Positions 36,155 through 49,900 of a stretch of DNA of 64,000 nucleotides are shown piece by piece; the first letter of the stretch is position 1; every line of letters starts with the position of its first letter. This stretch comes from Chamaea fasciata. Taxonomy: Eukaryota > Chordata > Aves > Passeriformes > Sylviidae. The notes beneath the pieces are model-generated. The model did not search any database. It saw only the letters and a list, made by a program, of their open reading frames with translations, and had not been told where the DNA came from. Location of the stretch: positions 6,262,001-6,326,000 of the forward strand of contig JARCOQ010000002.1 of the NCBI GenBank assembly GCA_029207755.1, read 5' to 3'. A program made the translations under genes and the position numbers.

Positions 36155-37789
36155 GCTTGAGATTGGTTATGCTAATGTAGTGTACTTCTGCAGCAAAAAT
36201 ATTGAATGTGTAATGTCACAATTCTATACATAAGTCTAGGAAAGCAGAGGTACTATATGAAATAACAGCATTTTCTAGGAATATTTTTGTATTCAAAATT
36301 AATTTACTTTTTTCCCTACTTTCCAAATGATACTTTAAAATATGAAATTCTGACTGGATTACAGTAGATGTCATGTTTGTAGTGGATGTATTTTCAGACT
36401 CTTGGGTAATGTAAAATAACCCCAGTGTAAGTAACTGTGGATAAATCATGCACTCTTGTATGCTAGTTGCCATTTTCTTAGTTTCAGTGTTTATTTTAGC
36501 ATAATAAAATGAGATCTTTATTTTTTCATTATTGAGATTTTGTGGTAGAGCAGTAACAACGATGACTTTATAATGACTTGTGATGATAGTGCTTTGTCAG
36601 CCTTATGGACTATTTCATTAGAAAATGCTGGAGTTCATTTTGAGCATTAAGCAGATAATCTGTCAGGTTACCTTTGTGACCTCATAGGGAAAGTATTTGA
36701 GAAGCTTCACTGCAGCTCAAGGTCTGTTTCTTGCAAGAGCAGCTCTCAGACCTCTTGACTCGTACTTTTAGTCGCAAGTACAACTTCATGTGTGAACCTC
36801 CCAGCTGAGATTTTGGAGCATGCAGCAGGCACAAAACTCCAGTTCACATCCCTTTTTAACTGTTTGTAAGCTTTATAATGGATGAGCAAAAGCATCCAAC
36901 CAGGAAGAACTGTGGAGTGACTGTACCTGTTGGAAAAACTGTTGTTCTTTTATATTGGAAACTTCCCATGCCTTTAGAGCATCTTGGATGTTGATTTTAG
37001 AAAAATAGATTGAGAAATAAATCTTTTGAGGGCCTTGAGCTGTCGTCATGTAATAATCATCATCACATTCATGCTGAAATCGGACCAGGAGAAGTAATAC
37101 AAAAAATTACTAAAGCAAGGCAGGGAAAAACTTATCCACCAGTTGTGATGTTATTTGTTTGGGTTTTTTCAATTTATCCTCCTACATTTGTTCAAAGAAT
37201 TTCTTAAATTTTGAAAAAATAAGATTAAAAATTTTCCAGCATGGAATTTCATCAAAGCAACCCAGCTGATAAAGGACACCTTACGCATGCTTATCTGATT
37301 TTTGGTAATTCGATTGTTAGTAAATTATTATTTGGCAATGCTGGAATTGATCTTTTTCCTTTATTGTAGCAGCAATATGCCCTGAATATATATACTCAAT
37401 ATATTAATACCAAGTGCTTATTTTTGTTTGGATCAATTTGACTTAATGTCATTCATATCATTAACATTTTGCGGAAATAATATTGACGAAAATAATTGAT
37501 CTCTCTTGGAGAAACCATTGTATCAGTTGTATTGGAGACTTGCAAATGTTTGATCCTGTGTTAGCCACAAAAAAAGTTTGATATTGTCCATAGGCTCAAC
37601 ACAGCCAAGCCTAAGTAATCATTGATTGAGACATGGAGGTACAAAATTCAGAGACAGGAATAAATTTGGAAACACTGGGCTTCAGTGAGCAGGTCCAATG
37701 ATCCATTCAGGCGCAGGCACCCCATTTCTACACCAATTTTGCTGTAGAGGGCACAAAAAGAGTGTTATCCAGGCTGTTATGGTAACTAC

Positions 37790-38035
37790 ATTTTTATCTT
37801 TGTACAAATAGTTCTCTCTCCCTGGGATTTTGGAAATAGCAACGCAGGAGACACTGTTTCCCTCCCTGTGTTCTGCCATTCCCAGCCCAAGTTAACTGTT
37901 TGAGCACGAGGAAAGGAGAGGTGTCTTCCTTTCTGGAGCTGCCCAGCCTGAAGAGACTGGAGAAAGGGAGCATCCCTTCTCCTGGCTGGGTCCCCATCTG
38001 TCACCTAGGCTGGCATTGGGACAGTCGCATCTACA
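37790..38035. other. Small GC-richer unassigned block
   Basis: About 245 bases are GC-richer than the flanks. Two overlapping minus-strand frames of 72 and 67 codons are open without a recognisable domain. The phrase 'gcccagcctgaagagactggagaaagg' is reminiscent of the CR1 'cagcctgaagaagagaagg' segment but is too short to assign. It may be an old repeat. Confidence 0.3.
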
Positions 38036-38068
38036 ACTAGACCTTTTTATGAATGATTTCTGAATAAT

Positions 38069-38080
38069 AAAAAAAAAAAA
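38069..38080. repeat. A12 homopolymer
   Basis: Twelve A follow 'tgaataat'. The GC-richer block to the left ends about 30 bases before, so an old retroposed tail is conceivable but unproven. Confidence 0.75.
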
Positions 38081-38348
38081 TATGTAAACACAAAAACCCC
38101 AGGTAAAAATCCCACTTTCAGAGTGGGATATACAGTGCTGTGTAATGCCTCGGAGGGATACAAAAATGTTGTTAGGTGGCTAACATGGGAATTGCACTGT
38201 CCATGCTGTAGCAAACTAGAATATTATCCATTCCTTCAGGGAATGCCCACTAAAAATCTGCCTTGTATTTTCTGACTTTGGACAAAGTCTTTATAATATT
38301 TATAGTTACATCTCATTAATACTCCTGCTAAGAGAATGTAGTGAGGGA

Positions 38349-38390
38349 TTTTTTTGTGGTTTTTTAGGGTTGGTTTTTTTTTTTTAAGGT
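38349..38390 (+). repeat. T/G-rich low-complexity tract
   Basis: T7, GTGG, T6, AGGGTTGG and T12 follow each other within about 40 bases. This is another member of the T/G-rich series. Confidence 0.8.
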
Positions 38391-41300
38391 TACAGATTAA
38401 AAACTATGTAGCTGGGAGATTCCTGTCACAAAGCAGGTAGAGCAAAAAAGGTTAATTTTCCTCATTAAAAGGAAAAGATTCTACATGCTACTTTGCAATA
38501 GGAATATTTAAAAGTAAATGAGCTCTTCTGAGGGTCTCAATACTCCAGAAACTCAGTTATTGATGATCCTTAAGTCAAACAGAGCCAATGTTGTCATGAT
38601 AGAACAATGCCTATAGCTCTATGCTGGTAATAATTTTCTGCTTTCTTGTAGGAAGGCAGGAGAGAAAGAAATTAAATAAACTTTTATTGTTAGGAGGAAA
38701 GCAAGATATTTTCCTGTTCTTTTATTTCTATTACATGAAAGTTCATGTGTGATGTTCTAGAAGGATAAAAGTCAAACTTTAAAATGTAACTTCATTTTCA
38801 TAATACACTTAGTTTTTTACTGTTGCAGATGCGGCAGTTCTAGGCAGCACTGCAAATAAAGGATTAATTACAGACTACGACTTTTTTAAAGTTAGTCTAA
38901 ATGGAAACTGGAAAGTAGTTGAGAAGAGTGGTGGTAAAGTAGAAACAGGTTCTAAATAGTTTGTGTAGGCATTGAGGAGTGAGGTTTTTTCCTTTTTTTT
39001 ATTTGAAGGAGACTTTTTAGAAGTGGGCCTGCGTAAACATAAATAAGTACATATATTAAAAAGAAGGGATGAATGAAGGGAAAGGTATATTAAGTATGAG
39101 TCTGTGTATTTCAACGTTAGAGAGTTAGGTTTACAATCTGGTTCAATTAGAATTTTCTACCCATTTCCTACTCAAAACAAAACCTTTCTTAGAACTCTGT
39201 GTGAGTTTAGGTTGGTATCATGTTCACAACACATAAGCAACTGCTAGAATTTCCAGAACTGTTTAATTCAAAAAGTTACCTGCTTTCTTCAAGGTGTGTC
39301 AGCCACTCCTATTTTCTGTTGTAATTGAACATTTATAGCCTTATGAAAAAATCTTTTAAATTGAAAAATGCATGGCAATTGAGCTGTTTTTTCCTTTTTT
39401 TAAAAGTAAATGAAAGATAAGTTAGTGTGGCATTGGGACTTCTAAAGGAAATTTGTAGCACATCTAGCACTAAATATCAAAATTACATTGAGCCATGTGT
39501 CCAGAATTCTAACGTGTGTTTAACCAATTTTAGTTTCAAGGAGTATGAAATGACACTTACTACACAAAGGACATTGTGGTTACTATATAAAGAATCTGAA
39601 AAATCTCTGCAGATTTATTTTGTGACTTGCCATCTGCTATCAAAAGACTGCTGACTTCTTAGGGGATCTTACTGAGTGCAATAATTGCTAACCAAGGCTA
39701 TTAGAAATAATTTTGAGATAACTCTAACCATTAATCCCTGCAGGAGCTATATTACTTTTAAAAAACTGGCCTGCATATAGGAACTTTTTGATGGATTTAT
39801 TAGAAACACATTTCAGGTTTTGAAGTTGAAAATTAATCTGACCATTCATGACTTTTTTAGTAAACCTTGAACAAAGCTATTATCTAAGTTTCAAGCATAT
39901 ATCTGAGTGTGGGGGAATCTACTGTGTGTGGAATCTTGCTGTTAAGAGTGGATGCTGTAAGGAAAATTAGAGCTGAACTCTGTGACCATAAGCTTGTTTT
40001 GACTTGAAGAACATTTCGAGAGTGTCCCCAATAGTTAACATCCATTCAAGGAAGCCAATTTGAATTAGTCCTGGGATGAGACTCTCATTTTCGCAGTTGA
40101 TGCCATTTACATCTTGCAAATACCTCTTTGTAGTTGCATCAGCCTTTAAGGAGCAGCATGGAGACAGAAAACCTTGAAACAATTTCCCTTTTTGAGACAG
40201 ATGCTGAAATAGAGAAATGGCTTGAGAAATGAGAAAGTGCTTAAAGCTCTGAGGATTAACAGGAGTTGGATGATATATTTGGCCAAAGTGAACATTTTTC
40301 ATGAATAGCAGCTTCTGTGTTAAAGTTGGGGTTTTCTTCTGGCTTAATTCGTCCAACACAAAAATATTATATATGGTGGGGTGATAACAGCAGCTGTTGG
40401 TACTCCTGGAAAACCTGCAGCTGGTTTCACAGGAGCAGCCCCTCACCTGGCTACTTAATCAATGTTCTTGGTGACAATATAATAATGAGAGCCCATTTCG
40501 ATTTCTTTCATTTTCCAGTACATTCATGTTGAGATTAAAATATTGAAGATGGGCCAACAAGTGTCAGTGTCTAAGGTACTAAAAGCAGTGCTAAAGCATG
40601 ATGGATATCTAGTAACACGTTATTGCTCTCTATTATCTGCTCTTGCCTAAATGAGTGATTTGTTCTTGGCTTCCAAATAAATAATGCAGAGCATCCAAAG
40701 AGGCCATCTCACAGTTCCTGAATCCAACTTGAAACTGTGATGAACACAGATATTACTAGTTGTTGTTGTTCTTTTTTAAGTAACAAAAAATAGGGCAGTA
40801 GTAGAATTTGGTGCCTCTTTTTGATGAAACTGGAGAAGTTTGGGAAATATAGATTAGTTCCATCAAGTTCTTCATCATGGGTACTAAAGAAAGCAGAGCT
40901 AATTATGGTATTTTTCAGATTTAATATTATTATATATTTAAAATGCAAAAATACCTCCTTCTCTCAAAGGTTGCTATTTTTAAATATGGACAGTAAAGAC
41001 CCTGCTTTGAGCAGAACATAGTTTTTTCTCATGTGACTACAAGAATTCTTATTATTTTCTTTGTTCTGTATTACATTTTTTCCTCTTGTATTCCTGAATA
41101 TTATAAGATATTTTCTGATTTATAAGCTCAGCTAACATTGGTGATACGAGAGAAACAAGGTTTACTATTTTGTTCTCCAGCTGACAAACTGATGATATAT
41201 GCTAATGTCTGACTTCCAGACAGCTTTTTGATTAAGAAGTGGAATTAGCAGATAAATTAGGCTGCTAATTCAAAGACTAACCAGACTCCTCAGATAAAAT

Positions 41301-41455
41301 CAAGTTGCTCAGTTTCTTTGTCTCGCCTGTCCTTTGATATTTGTTTACAGATGGGCAAGGAAATTGCTATACCACAGTTTAAAGAAAGGATACAACTCCC
41401 CCAAGAATTACTATGGTGTACACACATGCACTTCCCTCCCTTCTCTTCTGCCTCC

Positions 41456-41479
41456 AAAAAAAAAAAAAAAAAAAAAAAA
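41456..41479. repeat. A24 homopolymer
   Basis: Twenty-four A follow a pyrimidine-rich stretch. No AATAAA or retrocopy is seen upstream, so this is treated as a simple repeat. Confidence 0.9.
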
Positions 41480-44400
41480 TTCCAGGCTGTTTGGGCCAAC
41501 TGTGTGTCTGCTCAGAATATGTGTTTTTCTTTTTGAAGGGGGTTTCAAGGCACAGGAGGGCAACTTAACTTAAAGAGTAGCAAATTACTTCACTCAGTAT
41601 TTTGCAGAGATTTCTGATGTTAAGCAATTTTAAACATTTTTTCGCCACTTTTGGTGAGTCTCTTTAAGAAAGGCCAGGTATTTAATCATCATTTAGTCTC
41701 TCAATGATGCTCCAAATTACCCTTCAGAGGCTGGAAACAAGATCCAGCTTAGCTAACACTAGGAGTTAATAAATTTAATATAAATAAAAGCTACCAGGAT
41801 TAAGAAGTCCTGTGTTTGTTAAGTAGTTAAAAATAAATGATGTTAATGTACAAAATATCTGTTATATCTAACACAAAGTATACCTAAAATTAATTCCAGC
41901 ATGGGGAGCTGTTCTGGGGTTTAGTTTTATAATGCTGTCTCCAGAAGTGAACAGACCAGTGCAGGGAGAACTCTATTTGCAGGATGTAGCATAAGCAAAA
42001 GAATGCTATCTTTCTTTTTCCCTTGTAATGTCAGATTTTGTTCTGTTTCTTTTATATATGTAATACAAATATTGTCATAATAAACGAGGGGTCTGATATG
42101 CCTGGGTGATATGATAGCTTCTTTGCTTTTTTTCCTGAACAAAATCCCAAACTACTGAGAATTTAGACAAAGTTTGTGACAGAGAGGAGGAGAACATGGT
42201 CTAGGAGCAGCCTGTATTTCCGCATAACTCTAAAAATACCGTTGGACATTGATCATGATTAATAGGAGAGATAAGGGGATGTAATGTCGTGCAACTCTGA
42301 GAATCTTGCAGCCATCTTTCGAAAATGTTGCTTCTTATCAAAATTTTGGAAAGTTAATGCCCTTAAAACCTTTCAGTCATTTTCCATATGAACCATATGT
42401 GATCCTTTTGTGTGTCACTTTGAAAAATGAATTCAAAGCTGGATCCACTAAGCTTGTGTGAGCTTGCACACATGTGGAGCTCCTGAAATGAAACATCACT
42501 TTCTGAATAGGACTACCACATTTTGAAACAATTTGGAGCTTGGAAGAAAGTCAGAAACTGGCAACAGTTTCACAGGAAGTAAATAAAGGATGTAGAAATC
42601 ATAATATAAAAACTCACCAGCAATTTCTCTTTGGGTAGTTCTTGAATTAAAGTGCATGAAAGTATGGATAAAGAGGCTTTTTTAAGCTTTCCCAACAGTA
42701 AAGTGATACTGGTGCGTGGCCACCACCTCCCTTCTGTCTTACCTGTGAAGGGTGTCTGGTTCATTATCAGTATGGCTTTTAGACCTGACTTCTGTTTTCA
42801 GGAGAAACTTGAAAGCTGAATATCTTCCTTTAATCTCAGAAAACCTTCTTAATGGTGTAATGAGATATAAATCCTACCTTTTCAGAGAGGGCATATGCAC
42901 ACAAAAGCAGTCCCTGAGGAGGGTTTCCTTTTGGTTTGGTTGGGGGTTTTTTTGTAAGATTGCAAGTAGACACGCAGAGTAAATGATTTTTATGACCTAA
43001 CATCTTCTCACTCTTTCTCCCATTTGGCAGAACTTTCAAATACAGAATAATTCTTTCCACAAGTATTTTACAAACTCCTGTGGTTAAATTCACATTTTCT
43101 AAGAAAAAAAAATAAAGTGGTCGGGGCCATAGAATCAGTTCTCTCTTTCTCCATGCCGTTCAAGAAATTTGGTAGATTTCATTTGCATGTTTGCAATCTG
43201 TTTCTTGACAAACTTTATGGAAATGTTTCTTATGTGTAAAATAGACTAAAATAAAACTATCCAGCTTAGTGCAGCTCCCAAGACTCAGTATGAGTCCTGG
43301 TTTATGTGGATGGAATGCTGGATTCCCATGGATTCCTTTGTCATGGGGAAGACTGAGACCCACATTAAGGGAAGAGTTGTGGGTGGCTGTGCCCTCAACA
43401 CACCGCACTGCTCAGGTAGAGTCCTTATCCCAAAATTAAATCCATACCAGGGATAATGTTTCCTGTGTTCAGAGGAAGTAGATTGTGCAATCAGTCTGTT
43501 GGCTGATTTCCTTGCTTACAATATGACTTTCAACACAGTAATGAGAACTCTTGGTTTTGTTACAGCAGAACTCATAAATGGAGTATTTTACACCATAACA
43601 CAAACTAAGAGAGAATCTGTTCCTCATAAAATTCAGAAAAATGTAAGTGACATTACTGAACTCTTTTGTGGAATCATAGATTTATTATTCATGTCAGAGG
43701 GAGCAATTTGATAATGCTGACAACTTCCTGCAATGCAGAGGCTATATAATTTCAGAGAGGATTTTTTTTTCATCAGCCAATAACTTCCTGTGTAGTCCGT
43801 GTATATCCACAAGAAGATAACACCTCTGGGGATTTCAGTTGCTGTCATGCCTCTAGGAAATTGTTTATTGTGATTTTAACTGTTTTAGAAACTGAGCTTA
43901 TTTAATTTTCCAGATTGAAGCCATTGGATCTCTGCTAAAGTTGTATTTCATATTGAAAACCTTTGCACTGTTAGAAAGGCTGTGTCCTCGCTGTCCACCA
44001 GTGATAGAATGACTCAAGATTTAGGGACAGAAACTGTTCCCCTGGTGTTCTGCTTGGGAGGTTAAAAAGGACTGCTTACGAAGGAGGAGTGGTTTGTTAA
44101 ACCTACATATTTTGGGATACATTTGAGTCCTTTTTCCAGAGAGGGGTCATATGTACGGTTTTGCTGGAATGCTTATAAAAATTTTCAAAGGTGTGCTGAA
44201 AGAATGTTCCTCGTAAATGGTTGCATATGGAAAGGACAGGTAGGTTGTGTAAAGCACTTCGTAAGTATGTATTAATGACTCGAAATTCATTCCTAATTTC
44301 TTATATGTAGGCAATGCTGAAATTACCTGCCTGAAATTTAGAACAAAACTTGTCTGGTTCTCTGCTGTAACCATTTCATGCTGGATTCACCAGAGAACAG

Positions 44401-45703
44401 TCATGGTGCAAGAAGTGAGATAGAATGGGGTTTCTGTCTTCTCTGAAGGTAAACCAGAAGTTTTCCCCAAATTAGGTCGCATTGATCGTGAAACAGAGAA
44501 CTTGTGCTGCAGCCATTATTCTAACAACATCCATCTGTAAAGTCGTTTCTCTGTTATAACCATGTCTTGGCACAGAAGTTTGTGAAGATCACACACTGAA
44601 AATAAGTAATAAGGTTATCAAAAGATGGGAGAAGAGGCTGCTTGGAAGGAAACACTTAGAGGAGCTTATCCAATGCTAATGCATCTGTTAAAATGCTGTT
44701 AATTTTAGGACAACACTTAGAGGAAAGCAAAGAGAATAATTTCAGCAAGCCGTATAAGATTTTTGTCTTTTTTAAAGAATTTTGCTGAAATTTTATTATA
44801 TTTTCTTAGGAAAGGACCTCTTTAAAATTAGCACTCTGGGCCTTTACCTGCTGTATAAACATCTCCAAAACAGAAAAAGTAGAGTGCCTGTAATGTGCAA
44901 GCAATGATCATTTCAGCAGGGGACAAAAATTCATGCATCCATGTGCTGTTTTGGAAACTACCCTGCTCTATTCCTGTGTTCTTGGCAATGCCTGTGATGG
45001 CCAATCAACAAATTTTCAGCTACAGACAAAGTGGATCTTGCAAGGATGGCTGCAGGCAGCCACTCCTCCACTTCTCTCATAAGTTTTCAGCACTGAGCTG
45101 TTCATATTTACTCCAGGTTTGGCTTTCTTCCCAGACTGGAGCAGCAAGCTCTTTAAAGGAAAGCCCTGCTGCAGCATTCACGGGAGCACATATCCTCAGC
45201 AGCCTGAATACAGTGATAAGCATATGTTTTTGGAAGATTTTATGAGTTACATGGAAGCAAGTGCTTTTCCTCATTTTTATGGGTGAGGAACCAGTGTATA
45301 GCTACCTTAGCAGGTAATAGGTTTAGACATTTGCCTTGCCCAGGATTTCATAGAAGTCTGGATCCTTCCATGTAGGTCAGCCCCAATACACAAAGTTTAG
45401 TCCTGCTCCCAGGAGAACGCAAATAATTGATATCACAGCCAGGAACAGATCCAAGGTCTCTTAATTTCTATTCTGTATTATTAATGTCTTGCAGATATCT
45501 GTCATGTCAAACTTTCCAGGAAGCCCAGGAGTTGAGTTTGGTTTTTAATAGCAGCTATTACTCTGATTTCTTAGAATTAGCTTTAATCATTTTAGAAGAG
45601 CTGTACAGCAATCTGAAATGTCATCCTAATGCAATATTTTGATACAGCTCTCTCATGGCATATATGTTAACTCTTAGTTGCAGGCACAAGCAAGAACAGT
45701 CCT

Positions 45704-45730
45704 AAAAAAAAAAAAAATTAAAAAAAAAAA
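45704..45730. repeat. A-rich run (A14 TT A11)
   Basis: A fourteen-base and an eleven-base A run are separated by TT. This is simple sequence, probably length-polymorphic. Confidence 0.88.
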
Positions 45731-46619
45731 GTGGGAAGGGTGAGAGAACAGTAAAGAATGTTCCTCCTCTTTCTCACAGTACTAATTTCAGCTTTGTTTT
45801 TTTGGATGTTTTCAGTTAATTTCTTTCCTGTTCTGATTTCTAGGAATAAACAATGAGAAGTCTGTTTAATACTGTATTTGGCTCCTGAAAATCAAGTAAA
45901 GTGTCTCTTAGTCTTCAAATCTCTTCAAATCATGGTTTAATAATGGAGGGTTATTAACAAAGCATAAAAGGTCTGAAGGCTAAAAACACATGAATCTTTT
46001 TTACTGTGTCTTCTATCTTGACTCCAAACCCTTGAATTTGCCTTTGACCTTATTTCTAATTCGAAATACTAATTTTTAAAAAAACATAATTTTGAATGAA
46101 CTCCCTATGCAAGGTGGCAATCATAGTTACAAAATGGTATATACAATATATGCATAAAAAATAGTGAGACAAAAAGATAAAATTAAAAAATAAGGTAAAT
46201 TCACTCTTCTATGGAGCAATACTTATAACTTAATAAGCATCTTGAATTTGTACTGAAATGCATTTGGCCCCTGAATACACTTTGAATTAAAACTCACTTA
46301 TCTACAAGCTTGATATGTATATTCACATAATTTATATCATATTGCAAGAACTTTTATCAAAGTGACAAATGTGTAAGCATACACAAGTAAGTGAGAGAAA
46401 AATGCATTGCAAAATTAATTTCCTTTTTGTGGGAGGTATGCTGTTGGGCCAATAAAACCAGTTTTTTGAGACATCTAACTCATTTCTCTAGTGAAGACTG
46501 GGAAGACACCTTTTATCTGCCATGAAAACTGATTAATTTCTACTTTTGGCTCTCTTTACACCACAGGCTTCTGCTGAAAATTAGTTCTCACTTGTAATGT
46601 TTTCAGCCCCAACTGTGTT

Positions 46620-46960
46620 CGCCCCTGAAATCAGCCTACTGTATGCAAGTATTTTGGATTGAAATACATACATTTCTTCTTACAATTTAATGAAAGATTT
46701 CAGCCCTCTTAGTTTATTGATAGACCATCATGCAGGCTTCACAGCTCTGCTCATTGATAAGAACACCTACTGATGAATTTTATTAACCTCCCACTTTGAA
46801 TTCTTATTGAATAATTAAAATAGCTAGATTGCAAAAGGTTGTAAAATGTGTATTTTAAACTGTTCCCTTAGTTCCTGCTGATGGTGCTTTCACTGCTGCT
46901 TTTGGTGATTATTGATGTGTAATACATTGCCCAAGTTTGCATGGCAAACCCTTTCTTGAG
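46620..46960. other. Possible conserved non-coding block (weak)
   Basis: This block has little simple sequence. It contains several ATTA/TAAT cores, two TTGATA stretches and the repeated phrase 'attgata' near 46720 and 46755. It carries no open frame of note. The suggestion that it is a conserved element rests only on its texture. Confidence 0.15.
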
Positions 46961-49900
46961 GCCTGAACACTCAGCCTTCTGCAAGTAGTTTTATCCTAGC
47001 TGTTAGTTTTGTTTATAGTCTTTTGAGGATAAAATTCAGGACTGAGGAGTTCAGAAAAACCTGGAAACTGTGCTCTGCTCAATCACCATTGTTTCATATG
47101 AATTCTTTCTCAGTTCAGACCAAATATTTTCTCTCCCCTGTGTGGGCATAAAGACAATAGCAATGTCAGACTTGGGCATTTGAAACTGAGCTAGATAAGA
47201 CATTCTAGTTAATGGTCTTGGCTTACCTGGAATGTTCCATAGTTTGTGTGTTTCTCAGACTTTAATTAGTGGTTAGACTGCATTGCCAAGAATACTTGCC
47301 TGAATATTTTCATTCCCTGTTCCTGTGGAAAATGAGAACTGCATGCACTCGGGCAGCCTTTGGGTCTGAAGGGGCTGGGATCATTCTCTTTACCTGGACC
47401 GGTGTTGAACCTGGGCTTCAGTCTGTTCAGACCTTTTGCTGTCAGCTAGAGAAATGGGAGAATTTTGTCTCCTTAAACTGTACGTGTGTAATAATTCAAT
47501 GTTGAAATATTAAACTGTCATTATGATTTGGAGCAATTGCTCTCCAACAGGAGAAACATGCATCACACCAAAGAGAGAGACGCTTATTACCTGATCTTTT
47601 TCTTATTAGATATATAAAAGTACTTACCTATTACACATCACTATTATTTGGCATCATTTATGTGAAATTCTAATCTCTTCTGCATTATTCATGAGAGAGA
47701 TTTGGCCTAATCTCAACATATTGTTCTCAACATGGATTCTTTAAAAGGTATTTCTTTGCAAGGTGAGGGAAGCACACTTGAAATGAATTACTGCTAAAAT
47801 ATCCTGGAATGTGTGATATTAGGCTAGTGGGCAACACATGAAGTTACTTCATGTTATTTAGAAAACAATCACATGAATATTAGGTGCTATATAGAGAGAA
47901 CTTGGCAGTGTGGTGTGTTCTCAAACTTTTCTTTGAAATAATCTTTTTTCATATTTGAACAGGAGGGTTTTTTTAGACTCAGATATAAAAACTTGTAGTT
48001 TTTAAAAATATGATTTTTAATGGAGTTTGAAGGCCACAGATTCAGATAAATGGATATGTTGGGTAGAATATCTTGAGAGTGCTTTTGTTAAAACATCCTT
48101 GATGTCTCTTCTGTCTGCCTTAGTTTATTTTTTTTGTTTGAAACTAGTTAACATATTTTAAACTAATCTCGCTTCCAGTTTGTTTTCAAAAAGCAAAGCA
48201 GTCTTCCAAAAATAACATGACAAAAGGGGTCTGGGCAAAAATGGTCCATCTCATCTATACATCTATAGATGCATGTACAAGCAGGTTGAGTATGCAAGGA
48301 GAAAATCATATTTTATCAGCTCAGCTGAAAATAAAATATTTCTCTTAGGCACTGGTTTGGTTTGTTGACTTCTAACCTCATTTTTCTCTAGTTTAAAACC
48401 CATGAAATCAGGAGCTAAGAACAAACATGATAAGACACTTTACTGCAGTAGCAAAACCAGACACCACTGTAATATTTTATGATAACCCAGGAAGAGAATT
48501 CACTGTTAGCTCAGGCCCATACATAATAAAATACAAACACAGATAATGACTCTAACTCCTTTGCTTTACAGGGTGGAGATTATAGCAGCAAAGAAAAGGC
48601 AGGCTGGACTGATTGTCAGAAAAGCATTCTTTCCAAATGACCTGGTGACCCATCAATTTAATTTTATTTTGCTTAAATTATAGGTATTGAGATTCCAGCC
48701 ATGAAATTGATTGCATAATGGCACTCCCCCTGAGCCCAGAGGAGTCCTACCGAAGCAGGAATGCTGGAATATGCCCAGGCTTTTGTGGGTTTGGAACCAT
48801 AAATACCAGTGGAGCTTGCAGCAGTCCCTGCTGCCAGGGAATTTCTGCATCTTGTTCCTACATCTCAGGTTATTTATTGTTATTTTATTTCTGGGGATTG
48901 CAGCTTAGGACGCGTGTTTCTCAGTCAGAGAGGATCCTGGAGGCAGAATGGGCCAGCTCCAGTGAGCCTTTATTGATTTAGTGCTTATTGGGGAGGCAAT
49001 ATAGTGTCTGCTGTCATCAGGTGGTGAGATAGGAAGGCTGTGTGCTTCTAAGTAATGGGGTGGAACAAACTCGAGCTGTTTCCAAGTCTCCTTTCATCTT
49101 CTCATGTGTTATAATGCAGTACCCAAGTACAGAGAGGGTAAATACATGGATTAGATTGACTGAGTCCACAGTCATTAGAGAAGTGCATATTCCCTTGGCC
49201 ATTAGCAGATGGAAGAACAATGGATAATCGGTGTGAGGTATTTAGTGTTGTTCATCCTAAAAATCCTCTTAGCCAGGCCTTAATTTGATCACCTTTGAGG
49301 ATCAAACGGGTTCTCTCCATGTGAATACTGCATTTCCCCATTTGTTGAGAAAGCAGAAATATTGAAGGCAAGAGGTACAGCTGGAGCTGGAAGAAAAAAC
49401 AGCATTTCACATATGAAATTACTGATCCATCCATTTTCACTGGAAGAGAGTGCCAGAGGAGGAATTTTATTTCCTTGCACAGGTTTTGCCGTTAATTTCC
49501 CTTTTTTCTTCTCCGCATATTTATGTTTCATGTGTTTTGGTTATGAAAACCTATCAGATCTACATTACTTTTGTGTCACTCTCAGGTGAACCAGCAAAGT
49601 CTATCTGAATAGAAAGAAATAGGTAATATTTTCCCCATTCATTGCATTTTATCTTTTCCCCCCTTATCTTTAAGAAAGCAAACATTTCTCATACGTCAGG
49701 AAAGGGGACTAGGAGGAATTTCAGGGATTTCTTCACAGAACAAGACCACTGATGTCCAGTAAATACAAATATGCTATGTACTTTTTGAGACTTGCAGATA
49801 AAGCTTGATTCTTTCCAGCTGTCCAGGAAGATTCTCAGACAAGAGGGCAAGCAGCTTCTTCTCAATGAGACTGCTGAAACTAGGTGGCTCCAGTGATTAG

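Larger units (their letters stand above)
29818..37780. other. AT-rich non-coding DNA, no gene seen
   Basis: Nearly 8 kb show no supported exon, RNA gene or mobile element. Open frames reach 100 codons (34083-34385, plus strand), and that translation is hydrophobic and cysteine-rich without domain resemblance. The stretch is notable for several G-rich runs on the plus strand and a 16-bp tandem duplication. Confidence 0.65.
38081..46619. other. AT-rich non-coding DNA, no gene seen
   Basis: About 8.5 kb lack a supported exon, RNA gene or mobile element. The longest frame is 159 codons on the minus strand (39967-40446), rejected as chance because nothing in its translation is familiar and no splice context supports it. 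Several homopolymers are listed separately. Confidence 0.6.

Noticed and set aside
39967..40446. A 159-codon minus-strand open frame.
   Set aside because: A rough estimate from stop-codon frequency suggests that about one frame of this length is expected by chance in 64 kb. The translation matches no family I know and there are no supporting splice or promoter signals.
41456..41479. The A24 run as a retroposed tail.
   Set aside because: The upstream sequence lacks AATAAA and shows no gene-like or SINE-like body.
43672..43690. 'gaatcatagattt' as a CR1 3' terminus.
   Set aside because: The neighbouring sequence does not continue with any CR1 landmark, so the short match is taken as chance.
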